Position numbers and translations under genes: made by a program. Under the pieces are notes generated by a model that worked only from the letters and a program-made list of their open reading frames with translations, did no database searches and was not told the origin of the DNA. A DNA stretch of 64,000 nt, from NCBI RefSeq assembly GCF_036250065.1, contig NZ_CP109199.1, positions 992,001-1,056,000 on the forward strand, read 5' to 3'. Positions 10,081 through 17,571 of this stretch are shown in pieces. The first letter of the stretch is position 1; the number at the start of each line of letters is the position of its first letter. The stretch comes from Micromonospora sp. NBC_01699. Its GTDB lineage: Bacteria > Actinomycetota > Actinomycetes > Mycobacteriales > Micromonosporaceae.

Positions 10081-10456
10081 GGGGGTGACTGGTTTCGACT
10101 TCGTACGCTGCGTCAGGGGAAGCGAGCCGAGGAAGCCGACGTCGTCTCGAGAATCGGTCGTCGGAAACCAATAAGCGCCAAGCAAAATCGCGCTGACTTC
10201 GCTCTCGCCGCCTGAGGCGAGTAGCAAGTCTGTCGGCCTGGGAGTGCCTTCGTCCCAGTCTGCCGGCATCAGCTAGAAGGCTGGCCAAGCGAACCCGGTC
10301 GCGGGGTTCGTGCGGCGAGATTAATCAGCGACTGGGCCCGTCACACCAACTCGCTCGCGTGATCGGTGGGGCCGAGTAGAGGCATAGCGAGCTGCGCTCG
10401 GAGAAGTCCTGACAATCCGACGAAGGACCCGGGTTCGATTCCCGGCACCTCCACCA
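10081..10456 (+). ncRNA. ssrA: Transfer-messenger RNA (tmRNA)
   Basis: A one-piece tmRNA of about 376 nt that rescues stalled ribosomes together with SmpB. The 5' GGGGGTG (10081-10087) pairs with CACCTCC near the 3' end, and the encoded ACCA end is at 10453-10456. The tRNA-like part includes the T-arm GGGTTCGATTCCC. The resume codon is GCC at 10177. The tag reads AKQNRADFALAA followed by TGA at 10213-10215, and its ALAA end is the usual ClpXP degradation signal. The sequence before the resume codon (AAACCAATAAGC) matches the conserved upstream determinant seen in mycobacterial tmRNA. A strong terminator follows 5 nt later. Confidence 0.97.
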
Positions 10457-10460
10457 GCGA

Positions 10461-10492
10461 TCTGCGCCCCGGTCCCCGGACCGGGGCGCAGA
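10461..10492 (+). terminator. ssrA terminator
   Basis: Perfect 15-bp arms, 10461-10475 (TCTGCGCCCCGGTCC) and 10478-10492, with a 2-nt spacer, followed by GTCGTTTCC. It sits directly after the tmRNA 3' end. Confidence 0.85.
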
Positions 10493-10502
10493 GTCGTTTC
10501 CG

Positions 10503-10550
10503 CCCACCCACCTGCCTGCCCACCCACCTGCCTGCCCACCCACCTGCCTG
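10503..10550. repeat. Three tandem 16-bp repeats
   Basis: CCCACCCACCTGCCTG occurs three times head to tail (10503-10518, 10519-10534, 10535-10550) with no mismatch. It lies between the ssrA terminator and the next gene. No function is apparent. Confidence 0.9.
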
Positions 10551-10661
10551 CCCGCCTGATCCGGTCCGGGTTGGGGCGGATAGGGCAACTTTGGGGCTGG
10601 ACACCGGCGGGGTCCTGGACTCACCATCAGCTCAGGCGGTAGGCGCTCACGGAGGTGCGTC

Positions 10662-11141
10662 ATGGTGACCGGCCCGATCCAGCACCCGGTGGCGGCGTTC
10701 CCGATCGACGACCCGGCCGCCCTGCGGGCGGCGCGACGGCACCGGGTCACGCTGCTGCGCGAGATCCACGCCTTCGAACAGGCCCTGGCCGGTCCGGCCG
10801 GCGACCCGCAGTGGCGACCGCGCTTCGGTCTGCGGCTCGACGGGCTGCGCGGCGAGTTCACCGAGCACGTCAGGCTGACCGAGGGCCGGTCCGGGCTCTA
10901 CGCCGAACTGCTCGACCGGGCACCCCGGCTGGCCCGGACCGTACACGCGTTGCTGCGCGAGCATGCCGACGTGGCCGCCGTACTCGCCGCGTTGCAGCGG
11001 CGGGCAGCACTGCCGGAGGCGACCACCGAGGAGCTGCGCGGTTCGGCCGGGGACCTGCTGGGCCGGTTGTCCCGGCACCGGCAGCGCGGAGCGGACCTGG
11101 TCTACCGGGCGTACGGCACCGACATCGGCCGCCCGAACTGA
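10662..11141 (+). CDS. Hypothetical protein, possibly hemerythrin-like helical
   Basis: A 159-residue, His- and Arg-rich, all-helical-looking protein without signal peptide or membrane segment. The pattern of spaced histidines (RRHRVTLLREIHAFEQAL, GEFTEHVRLTEG, ALLREHADVAAVL, LSRHRQRGADLVYRAYGTDIG) resembles actinobacterial hemerythrin/DinB-type four-helix bundles. The ending RGADLVYRAYGTDIGR is typical of such proteins, but the canonical HxxxE metal-ligand order is not clear. The ATG at 10662 follows GGAGGTGCGTC at 6-7 nt. It is followed 66 bp later by a lipoprotein gene in the same direction. The biochemical role is unknown. Confidence 0.65.
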   Translation: MVTGPIQHPVAAFPIDDPAALRAARRHRVTLLREIHAFEQALAGPAGDPQWRPRFGLRLDGLRGEFTEHVRLTEGRSGLYAELLDRAPRLARTVHALLREHADVAAVLAALQRRAALPEATTEELRGSAGDLLGRLSRHRQRGADLVYRAYGTDIGRPN

Positions 11142-11207
11142 CCGATCCGGCGCCGGCCGGGGACCCGGTGTACGGAACCCGACAGTGTCCGGCGACGTCT
11201 GATCGAT

Positions 11208-12155
11208 ATGCGACGTTCCTCCGCCCCGCTGGGCCTGGCGATGATGGTGACCCTCGCCGCGTGCGCGCAGTCGGACCCGTCCACCGGTTCCGCGCCGCCC
11301 GAAAGCCGGGAGGACGCGTTCCAGCAGCGGGCGACCGAGGTCGCGACGGCCTGGCAGACGCAGTCGGCCCCGGACTGGCGCGGCGGGTACGTCCCGTTGC
11401 AGGATCCGACCGTGGTACCGGCCGGGGCCAGGTTCGGTGACGACACGAAACAGGCGTTCGCCGCCGGCTGGTACCGGGAGCGGGTCGCGCTGCCGGCGGC
11501 CGTACCGGCGGACGGGACGATCACCTTCCCGGACGGCACGCTCACCGTGCCGCTGGTGAGTGCCGCCGACGCGTACCGCCAGCTCGACCAGGGCGACCCG
11601 CCGCCGTGCCCCGACCAGCCGGCGCAACCGCCGCCGGCCCCGGCCGGAACCGGGCCGGACGGGTCGGTCAGCGGGCCGGCGACGACCGCCTGCACCCCGC
11701 TCACCGTCACCAGGGTCGAACCGGGCACCACCACCATCCGGACCAGCCGGGGCGAGGCGACGGTGCCGGCCTGGCTGTTCACGGTCGACGAGATCGGCGC
11801 CCGGATCGCCCGGGTGGCCGTCGCGCCGAGCGCGACCGGGGCCGTACCGGAACCGGCCGTACCGGCGGGCACCCCGGCCGAGGGTCTGGTGGGCGCGCAG
11901 GACATGGTCGGGGTCGACGGGCTCGGGCTCACCTACCGGCTCGGCGTCGGCGCCTGCGACAAAGAGATCACCCCACTCGTACGGGAACAGGGCGACCTGG
12001 TGCTGGTCGGCGGTACGGCGGTCCGCTCCGACGGCATGTGCACCGAACAACTGCTGCTGCAACCGGTCACGGTGACCCTGGAGGCACCGCTGGCCGCCCG
12101 TACCGTGCTCGACGCCGTCTCCGGGCGGCCGCTGATCCTGACCACGGCCCGCTGA
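11208..12155 (+). CDS. Putative secreted lipoprotein
   Basis: A 315-residue exported protein. The N-terminus MRRSSAPLGLAMMVTLAAC is a lipoprotein signal with lipobox LAAC, placing the lipidated cysteine at residue 19. The mature part begins with a polar linker, then a region with DWRGGYVPLQDPTVVP and WYRERVALPAAVP, a Pro-rich central loop (about 122-150), and a C-terminal domain with pairs of cysteines (PPCPDQ, TTACTPL, VGACDKE, DGMCTEQ) that could form disulfides outside the membrane. I do not recognise the family. It ends in a hairpin shared with the convergent mtnP gene. Confidence 0.72.
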   Translation: MRRSSAPLGLAMMVTLAACAQSDPSTGSAPPESREDAFQQRATEVATAWQTQSAPDWRGGYVPLQDPTVVPAGARFGDDTKQAFAAGWYRERVALPAAVPADGTITFPDGTLTVPLVSAADAYRQLDQGDPPPCPDQPAQPPPAPAGTGPDGSVSGPATTACTPLTVTRVEPGTTTIRTSRGEATVPAWLFTVDEIGARIARVAVAPSATGAVPEPAVPAGTPAEGLVGAQDMVGVDGLGLTYRLGVGACDKEITPLVREQGDLVLVGGTAVRSDGMCTEQLLLQPVTVTLEAPLAARTVLDAVSGRPLILTTAR

Positions 12156-12202
12156 TCCTCCTCGGCGGCCCGGTCCGGGCAGCCGCGCTCGCGCGGCGCG
12201 TC

Positions 12203-12240
12203 CTGATCCGCCGGCGGTCTCCCTGCCGCCGGCGGATCAG
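12203..12240. terminator. Bidirectional terminator between lipoprotein gene and mtnP
   Basis: Perfect 15-bp arms (12203-12217 and 12226-12240, CTGATCCGCCGGCGG and its complement) with an 8-nt loop. The right arm includes the mtnP stop codon, so it serves both convergent genes. Confidence 0.75.
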
Positions 12241-13040
12241 GGCAGTTCGATCGGTAGGGTGATCCCGTCCAGGCTGTGCGCGCAGGCGCAGGAGCGCTCC
12301 AGCGGCAGGGTGGCGACCGCGTCGAGCAGCAGTTCCCGCAACCGTTCGGTGTTCTCCCCGAAGACCCGGAACACCTCCTCCTGGGTCACGCCCCCGCCGC
12401 CCTCCACCCCGGCGTCCAGATCGGTGACCAGGGCGATCGAGGTGTAGCAGAGGGCCAGCTCACGGGCGAGTACGGCCTCCGGATGCCCGGTCATGTTGAT
12501 CACCGAGCCGCCGATGGAGGTATACCAGCGCGACTCGGCCCGGGTCGAGAAGCGCGGACCCTCGACCACCACCATCGTGCCGCCGTCACCCACCTCGATG
12601 CCCTGCCGCTGCGCCGTGGTCAGCACCGTCCGCCGCCCGTCCGGGCAGTACGGGTCGGCGAACGACACGTGCACCGCACCGGTGTCGTAGAACGTCTGCT
12701 CCCGGCCGCTGGTCCGGTCGACGAGCTGGTCCGGGACCACGAACGCACCCGGTCCCAGTTCCGGCCGCAGGCCGCCGACCGCGCATGGGGCGAGGATCTG
12801 CCGTACGCCGAGCGAGCGCAGCGCCCACAGGTTGGCCCGGTACGGGATCCGGTGCGGCGGATGCCGGTGATCGCGCCCGTGCCGGGGCAGGAAGGCCACC
12901 GGTCGGCCGGCTATCTCGGCAATCGTGATCGGGTCGGAGGGAGCGCCGTACGGGGTCTGCACGGTGTGCTCGGTAGCCCCGTCGAGGAGGGCGTAGAGGC
13001 CGGAGCCTCCGATGACGGCAAGCTCTGCGTGTGCACTCAC
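12237..13040 (-). CDS. mtnP: S-methyl-5'-thioadenosine phosphorylase / purine nucleoside phosphorylase family
   Basis: A 267-residue cytosolic phosphorylase that cleaves 5'-methylthioadenosine (or a related purine nucleoside) to adenine and methylthioribose-1-phosphate in methionine salvage. Family marks are AVIGGSGLYALL at the N-terminus, FLPRHGRDHRHPPHRIPYRANLWAL for phosphate and ribose binding, APCAVGGLRPELGPGAFVVPDQLVDRT, and VVEGPRFSTRAESRWYTSIGGSVINMTGHPEAVLARE for base recognition. The GTG at 13040 starts just before the first strand. Specificity for methylthioadenosine versus methylthioinosine or guanosine cannot be decided by eye. Confidence 0.88.
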   Translation of the reverse strand: MSAHAELAVIGGSGLYALLDGATEHTVQTPYGAPSDPITIAEIAGRPVAFLPRHGRDHRHPPHRIPYRANLWALRSLGVRQILAPCAVGGLRPELGPGAFVVPDQLVDRTSGREQTFYDTGAVHVSFADPYCPDGRRTVLTTAQRQGIEVGDGGTMVVVEGPRFSTRAESRWYTSIGGSVINMTGHPEAVLARELALCYTSIALVTDLDAGVEGGGGVTQEEVFRVFGENTERLRELLLDAVATLPLERSCACAHSLDGITLPIELP

Positions 13041-13371
13041 GGGGCCTACCCTGCCATCCCCGGCCGCCCCGCCGTCCGGTAGCCCCGGCCGCCCACCGGT
13101 TCCCGGCTGTCGACAGGGGAGCCGGGCGTACTTGGATGATCCGGACGGCCTGGCATATTGCCAATTGCTCAACTCGCACTGGCCGTCCAGACCTTAGCCA
13201 GCGACAGTCGTGCAAGCTATGGTGCGAGGCATGGCGTTGACTGCGCGCATGGTCGCGTTTGACGGTGTGGATCCGGTATGGCCGACGGTGTTCGGTCCCT
13301 CCCGTGACTGCGCCCCCGAGTAGCAGATGTCCGGCGTACAGGGTGAGGGCCAGGCGATCGGGGGGCGCGCC

Positions 13372-13926
13372 ATGGCGTCGATGACCGGGCAACTGCTGGT
13401 CGCGACCCCGTCACTGAAGGATCCCAACTTCGACCGTACGGTGGTGTTGCTGGTCGCGCACGAGCCCGGCGGCGCCCTCGGGGTGGTGCTCAACCGCGCC
13501 ACCGAGGTCCCGGTCGCCGACGTGCTCGGCGCCTGGGGCAGCCTGGCCGGCGAACCGGCCGTTCTGTTCGAGGGTGGGCCGGTGCAACCGGAGTCGGCGA
13601 TCTGCCTGGCCCGGATGCGCACCCCGGTACGCCGTGTGAAGGGCTTCCACCAGGTTTCCGGCGCGGTCGGCACGGTGGACCTCTCGGTCGACCCGGAGCG
13701 GATCGGCGACGCGGTCTCCGGCATCCGGGTCTTCGCCGGCTACTCCGGCTGGTCGCCGGGACAACTGGAGGCGGAGATCGAGAGCGGCTCCTGGTTCGTC
13801 CTGGACGCCCTGCCCGGCGACGCGTTCGTGGACCGGCCGGACGATCTGTGGCCGATGGTGCTGCGCCGCCAGGGCGGCATGATGGCCGCGGTGGCCCACT
13901 TCCCGCCGGACGTGGCGCTGAACTAG
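13372..13926 (+). CDS. YqgE/AlgH family protein
   Basis: A 184-residue UPF0301 protein whose biochemical role remains unclear. It shows the family hallmarks MTGQLLVATPSLKDPNFDRTVVLLVAHEPGGALGVVLNR, FEGGPVQPESAICL, and IRVFAGYSGWSPGQLEAEIESGSWFVLDA. The ATG at 13372 is preferred because GGGGGG lies upstream and the family starts here; an in-frame ATG at 13327 would add 15 unconserved residues. It is transcribed away from mtnP and is followed by tRNA-Ala. The 286-bp region upstream of it holds no other gene I can support. Confidence 0.9.
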   Translation: MASMTGQLLVATPSLKDPNFDRTVVLLVAHEPGGALGVVLNRATEVPVADVLGAWGSLAGEPAVLFEGGPVQPESAICLARMRTPVRRVKGFHQVSGAVGTVDLSVDPERIGDAVSGIRVFAGYSGWSPGQLEAEIESGSWFVLDALPGDAFVDRPDDLWPMVLRRQGGMMAAVAHFPPDVALN

Positions 13927-14029
13927 CTGGTCGGGGGCGGGTTCTCGGCGGCGACCCCCTCGGATATGACCTGGCGGCCGGGCGTGTGTAATATATCGCG
14001 AGTGCCCGAGAGATCGGGCCGGCAAGTAG

Positions 14030-14102
14030 GGGGCCGTGGCGCAGCTGGTAGCGCACCACACTGGCAGTGTGGGGGTCAGGGGTTCGAGTCCCCTCGGCTC
14101 CA
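14030..14102 (+). tRNA. tRNA-Ala (anticodon GGC)
   Basis: A 73-nt cloverleaf. The acceptor GGGGCCG pairs with CGGCTCC and contains the G3:U70 pair that identifies alanine tRNA. The anticodon stem-loop CCACA-CTGGCAG-TGTGG gives anticodon GGC (codon GCC). The T-arm is GGGGTTCGAGTCCCC. The 3' CCA is not encoded. A strong terminator follows 13 nt later. Confidence 0.95.
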
Positions 14103-14114
14103 CCCTACGTACGG

Positions 14115-14165
14115 CAGGCCGGCAGCCTGGTCAAGTGATCTTCGACCAGGCAACCGGCCTGTTTT
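14115..14165 (+). terminator. tRNA-Ala terminator
   Basis: Nested stems CAGGCCGG/CCGGCCTG and GCCTGGTC/GACCAGGC, then GTTTTG. It is a classic rho-independent structure directly after the tRNA. Confidence 0.85.
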
Positions 14166-14282
14166 GTATCACAACCTCCCACAGGATGGCTGCTCGCCGC
14201 ACCCCGAACGAGGTCGCTGGCGCGGCCCCGCACCACATCGCGTCCGATGGTCCTATCTCGACGGGTCCACCCGTGACCGCTC

Positions 14283-14520
14283 TACTGCATCCTGCTCAAC
14301 CCGTGGTGGGACCCGGCAACCGAGGCCCAGGCCGTCGACGGGTCCACCGGATCGGCCAGACCCGCAACGTGAATGGCGTACCGCGGATGGTTGGCGGGGA
14401 CACCATCGAGGAGAAGGTCATGGTGTTGAAGGCGCGCAGGGCGGAGCTGTTCAGTGGCGTCCTCGACGGGTGTGAGTTCGCCTCCGCCCAACTCTCCGCC
14501 GCTGACATCTGGCGCACGTG
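14283..14520 (+). pseudogene. Decayed C-terminal fragment of an SNF2/DEAD-box helicase
   Basis: Frame 14283 onward reads YCILLNPWWDPATEAQAVD, the conserved end of SNF2-family helicases. The expected continuation RVHRIGQTRNV is found in another frame from about 14340, implying loss of one base there. A further disturbance follows (NVNGVPRMVGGDTIEEKVM instead of an NVMVYRMV-type run) before KARRAELFSGVLDG and a normal-looking end. The rest of the helicase is missing, so this is a remnant of about 80 codons. It lies just downstream of tRNA-Ala, a common integration site, which hints that it is debris from a lost insertion. No recombinase or att repeat is visible. Confidence 0.8.
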
Positions 14521-14645
14521 ATTCCACTGAACGTCCGGTGGCACCCACGCGGCGGGGTGGCCACCGGCCGGGTGTCGGCCATGGGGCGGCGGGCCGGTCG
14601 TAACGGCCTGCGGCGACGCTGTGCTCGGGGCGTGGAAAAAATCTT

Positions 14646-14707
14646 CTGTACCGGTCAAGGAAACCTCTTGACCGGTACAGAAGGTTCTCGCTACTGTATC
14701 GGTACAG
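14646..14707. promoter_or_regulatory. Three CTGTACCGGTACAG-like operators over a promoter
   Basis: Site 1 (14646-14659, CTGTACCGGTCAAG), site 2 (14667-14680, CTTGACCGGTACAG) and site 3 (14694-14707, CTGTATCGGTACAG) share a palindrome with a central CG, as LacI-family operators do. Sites 1 and 2 together form a perfect inverted repeat (14643-14659/14667-14683) spaced by two helical turns. TTGACC (14668-14673) and TACTGT (14692-14697) with an 18-nt spacer form a likely promoter, so site 2 covers -35 and site 3 covers -10. The probable regulator is the LacI protein encoded from 15065. Confidence 0.65.
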
Positions 14708-14737
14708 AAGAAAGCACCGGACAGTCAGGAGATCGCC

Positions 14738-14926
14738 ATGGAAATGCCCGCCGCCTTCGTGAGCGCCGTCAATGGCGTCGACTACGAGTTCAACAGCGCC
14801 CGGCCGAACGCCCCGGTCGTTCCGCACGTCGAGAAGCCGCAGCGCACCCGGGTCGTCCGTGCGGCGCTGACCAAGGGCCTCACCCGCGCCGCCCACGTGA
14901 TCAGGCCGGCCCGGCCCGCCGTTTGA
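14738..14926 (+). CDS. Small basic protein of unknown function, likely LacI-controlled
   Basis: A 62-residue protein starting MEMPAAFVSAVNGVDYEFNS and ending in a basic, Arg/Ala-rich segment (RTRVVRAALTKGLTRAAHVIRPARPAV) that could form an amphipathic helix. CAGGAGATCGCC gives a good ribosome-binding site 7 nt before the ATG. Transcription probably starts from the promoter at 14668-14697, which is covered by three palindromic operators. I do not recognise the protein. Its position between these operators and the lacI-type gene suggests that it is co-regulated with, or is the target of, that regulator. Confidence 0.6.
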   Translation: MEMPAAFVSAVNGVDYEFNSARPNAPVVPHVEKPQRTRVVRAALTKGLTRAAHVIRPARPAV

Positions 14927-14942
14927 TACGCTGGAGCACTCG

Positions 14943-15050
14943 ATGAGCAACCGGCGTCCGCCGCCCTGGTCGGCCCACGCCTTGCCTGATCCGACCCGAC
15001 CGCCGCCGGTGCCCCGCCCTCCGGGTCGCCGGCGGCGGAAGCAGATCTAG
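14943..15050 (+). CDS. Possible 35-residue Arg/Pro-rich peptide
   Basis: A short open frame, MSNRRPPPWSAHALPDP to GRRRRKQI, between the previous gene and lacI. CTGGAG lies about 6 nt before the ATG. Its composition is highly basic and proline-rich, as a random frame in GC-rich DNA could also be. It is listed because of its tight placement in an apparent operon (16 bp after, and 14 bp before, the neighbours). Confidence 0.3.
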   Translation: MSNRRPPPWSAHALPDPTRPPPVPRPPGRRRRKQI

Positions 15051-15064
15051 CGACTGGTGGTTAC

Positions 15065-16129
15065 GTGGCACCACGGGTGACATTGCAGACGATCGCCGAC
15101 CGCGTCGGGGTGAGTCGAATGACCGTGTCGAATGCCTTCTCCAAGCCCGACCAACTTTCCGCGGCACTTCGCGAGCGCATTCTTGCCGCCGCCCAGGAAA
15201 TTGGCTATGTCGGCCCCGATCCCGCCGGCCGGGCACTGGCCAGGGGCACCACCGGTGCCGTCGGGATCGTGTTGACCTCCTCGCTCCGCTTCGCCTTCAC
15301 CGACCTCGTCGCCACCAGCTTCCTCGGCGCGATAGCCGAGGAGCTCGGCCCGACCGGGCTCGCGCTGACCCTGCTGACCTCGTCCGACGACGGCGAGGTC
15401 ATTCCCGCCCGTGATGTCGCGATCGACGGTGCGCTGATCTATTCCTGTGACCCGACGTCAACCGCGGTCCAGTACCTCTCCCGCCGCCGGCTCCCGCTGG
15501 TCTATGTCGACCAGGAACCGGTCGCGGGCATCCCGGCGGTCAATGTGGACGACCGCTCCGGCGCCCGCGCCGCCGCCCAGCACCTCGTCGACCTCGGTCA
15601 CCGGAAGATCGGGCTGTTGCTGTCCGGCCTGCACGGCACGCACGGGCTCATCGCTCCGGAGGACGTCAAGGTCGACGGGCACGCCTCGAAAGAGCGGCTG
15701 CTCGGCTGGCGTGACGCACTCGACGCGGCCGGCATCACCCCACTGATGGCCCGCCAGGGCGGGGCCAACCTGGAGCAGGCGAAGGCTGGTGCCCGACTGC
15801 TGCTCGACCGTCCGGACCGCCCCACCGCGATACTCTGCTTCTCCGACGCGGTGGCCTACGGCACCATCCAGGCCGCCGAGGACCTCGGTATCCGCGTCCC
15901 CGACGAGCTGTCGGTGGTCGGCTTCGACGACAATCCGCTGGCGACGCAGATCCGACCCGCCCTGACCACCGTCCGGCAGGATGTCCAGGCCAAGGGGCGG
16001 GTGGCGGCGGCGGCGCTCAGCCGGTCTGTCGAGGAGACCCGTCGCGGCCGGTCGGCCACCGCGGAGCACATTCTGCTCCCCACCGAGCTGGTCGTTCGGG
16101 ACAGCACCGCGCCACCGCCGGCCGGCTGA
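15065..16129 (+). CDS. LacI family transcriptional regulator
   Basis: A 354-residue LacI/GalR repressor. Residues 4-24 (RVTLQTIADRVGVSRMTVSNA) form the DNA-binding helix-turn-helix, followed by the hinge AGRALARGTTGAVGIVL and a periplasmic-binding-protein-like sensor domain with DGALIYSC, VDQEPVAGIPAVNVDD, HRKIGLLLSG, RPTAILCFSDAVAYG and VVGFDDNPLA. The ligand is presumably a sugar or nucleoside but cannot be deduced. GTG 15065 begins the conserved domain. Its likely binding sites are the three CG-centred palindromes at 14646-14707, giving autoregulation with the small upstream genes. It is convergent to the glycosyltransferase operon. Confidence 0.92.
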   Translation: MAPRVTLQTIADRVGVSRMTVSNAFSKPDQLSAALRERILAAAQEIGYVGPDPAGRALARGTTGAVGIVLTSSLRFAFTDLVATSFLGAIAEELGPTGLALTLLTSSDDGEVIPARDVAIDGALIYSCDPTSTAVQYLSRRRLPLVYVDQEPVAGIPAVNVDDRSGARAAAQHLVDLGHRKIGLLLSGLHGTHGLIAPEDVKVDGHASKERLLGWRDALDAAGITPLMARQGGANLEQAKAGARLLLDRPDRPTAILCFSDAVAYGTIQAAEDLGIRVPDELSVVGFDDNPLATQIRPALTTVRQDVQAKGRVAAAALSRSVEETRRGRSATAEHILLPTELVVRDSTAPPPAG

Positions 16130-16231
16130 GCACCGGTCCGGCCCGACCCGGCGCCTCCTCCACATCGGGATGACCGGTCACCCGGGGGAATGCGACCGGC
16201 GCCGGCCCCGCCCCACGCGTACGGACGGCGT

Positions 16232-16270
16232 GGTGCGGGGGACGACGCCGGACGCGTCGTCCCCCGCACC
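16232..16270. terminator. Bidirectional terminator between lacI and the GT87 gene
   Basis: Perfect 16-bp arms (16232-16247 and 16255-16270; GGTGCGGGGGACGACG and its complement) with a 7-nt loop between two convergent genes. It marks the downstream end of the minus-strand biosynthetic run. Confidence 0.8.
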
Positions 16271-16281
16271 TTCGTACCGGC

Positions 16282-17568
16282 TCAGTCCGCCAGGGCGTGC
16301 ACCGGCTCGCGCAGCGGCAGCCGGGTGGCGGGCCGCGTTGCCGGGACCGGGGCGTTGCGACGTACCCAGAGTGGGGCGGCCAGGAGCAGCAGCAGCCCGG
16401 TCAGCGGGAACAGCGCGGCGATCACCTGCTCCCAGCCGGCCAGGGCCATCGGGGACGGCGGCGACTCTTCGATGCCCAGCAGTGAGAAGATCCGCACCGA
16501 GAACACCGTGACCAGCACCGCCGTCGCCACCGCCAGACCGGCGGAGCGGGTCTGGTACGCCCGGACGGCCAGGAAGACCAGCAACGGGATCACGTACACC
16601 CAGTGGTGCTCCCAGCTCACCGGCGAGACCAGCAGGCCGGTGATGGCGGCTGCCGAGAAGCCGAGAAAGTCCGAGCCGTGTCGGTGCACGTGGTGGGCCA
16701 CCGCCAGGCCGAACAGGGCCAGGACCGCCAACACCACCAGCCACCAGGACGCGAACTGGGTACCGGACACCCCTCGGGACAGGGCCCCGGCAACGGACTG
16801 GTTCGGGGTGTCCCAGACCCCGCCGGCCCGCGACGAGTGCAGCACCAGGCCACCCCAGTACCGCACCGCGTCCGCCGGCATCAGGACGAACCCGGCGAGC
16901 ACAGTGCCGAGGAAGGCGGCCAGCGCGGTGCCGGCCGTCCGCCATTGCCGGGTCACCACCAGGTAGCCGATGAAGATCAGCGGGGTGACCTTCAGGCCGG
17001 CGGCGATACCGATGCCCACCCCGCGCCAGCGGCCGGTGTAGCCGCGGAAGTCCAGCAGCACCAGCAGCAGCAGGAACATGTTGATCTGGCCGGCGATGAG
17101 CTGGATCCGGACCGGTAGTAGCCAGGTGGCCAGGAGCAGGACGACCAGGGTCAGGACGGCGCGCGTACGGGGGGTACGGACCCCGGCGATGCCCAGCGAC
17201 AGCCAGGCGACCGCGCCCAGGGCGATCAGTGACGCGGTGTTCCACACCAGGCTCGCCGCACCGATCGGCAGCAGAGACAGGGGTACGAAGAACAGGATCG
17301 CGGTCAACGGTGGGTAGAGATAGGGCATCGGCCCGTACATCGGGTTCTGGATCGCCACGTCGTAGAGCGAGGTACCGTCGCGGATCGCCTCGCCGCTGGC
17401 CAGGTAGACCTTGAGGTCCACGGTCCAGCGCAGCGCCCAGTACGGATCCCGAGTGAAGATCGCCTCGGCGAGCACGGCCAACGCCAACGCGCTGACCACC
17501 ACCGCCGCCACCGTGGCGATGGTGAGTCTGCGGCTCGGGCGCTCGGCTCGGATATCTGCTGTCTGCAT
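16282..17568 (-). CDS. GT87 (DUF2029) polyprenol-dependent membrane glycosyltransferase
   Basis: A 428-residue integral membrane glycosyltransferase of the GT-C fold, in the family that includes mycobacterial PimE and related alpha-mannosyltransferases using polyprenyl-phosphate sugars on the outer face of the membrane. It has about ten transmembrane helices. The first loop carries WTVDLKVYLASGEAIRDGTSLYD, whose Asp is the expected catalytic acid, followed by YGPMPYLYPPLTAILF and later GLKVTPLIF and SWEHHWVYVIP, all family marks. AGGAGCTGAACC precedes the ATG. It is the last gene of the minus-strand run, 3 nt after the GT4 stop, so translation is probably coupled. Confidence 0.85.
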   Translation of the reverse strand: MQTADIRAERPSRRLTIATVAAVVVSALALAVLAEAIFTRDPYWALRWTVDLKVYLASGEAIRDGTSLYDVAIQNPMYGPMPYLYPPLTAILFFVPLSLLPIGAASLVWNTASLIALGAVAWLSLGIAGVRTPRTRAVLTLVVLLLATWLLPVRIQLIAGQINMFLLLLVLLDFRGYTGRWRGVGIGIAAGLKVTPLIFIGYLVVTRQWRTAGTALAAFLGTVLAGFVLMPADAVRYWGGLVLHSSRAGGVWDTPNQSVAGALSRGVSGTQFASWWLVVLAVLALFGLAVAHHVHRHGSDFLGFSAAAITGLLVSPVSWEHHWVYVIPLLVFLAVRAYQTRSAGLAVATAVLVTVFSVRIFSLLGIEESPPSPMALAGWEQVIAALFPLTGLLLLLAAPLWVRRNAPVPATRPATRLPLREPVHALAD

Positions 17569-17571
17569 GGT

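Noticed and set aside
10503-10550. CRISPR or att-site repeat after ssrA
   Set aside because: Units are directly abutting 16-mers without spacers, and no integrase gene or second copy of the ssrA 3' end is visible.
13230-13322. 30-codon open frame (MALTARMVAFDGVDPVW...) upstream of the YqgE/AlgH gene
   Set aside because: No convincing ribosome-binding site or recognisable sequence; it is more likely part of the untranslated region.
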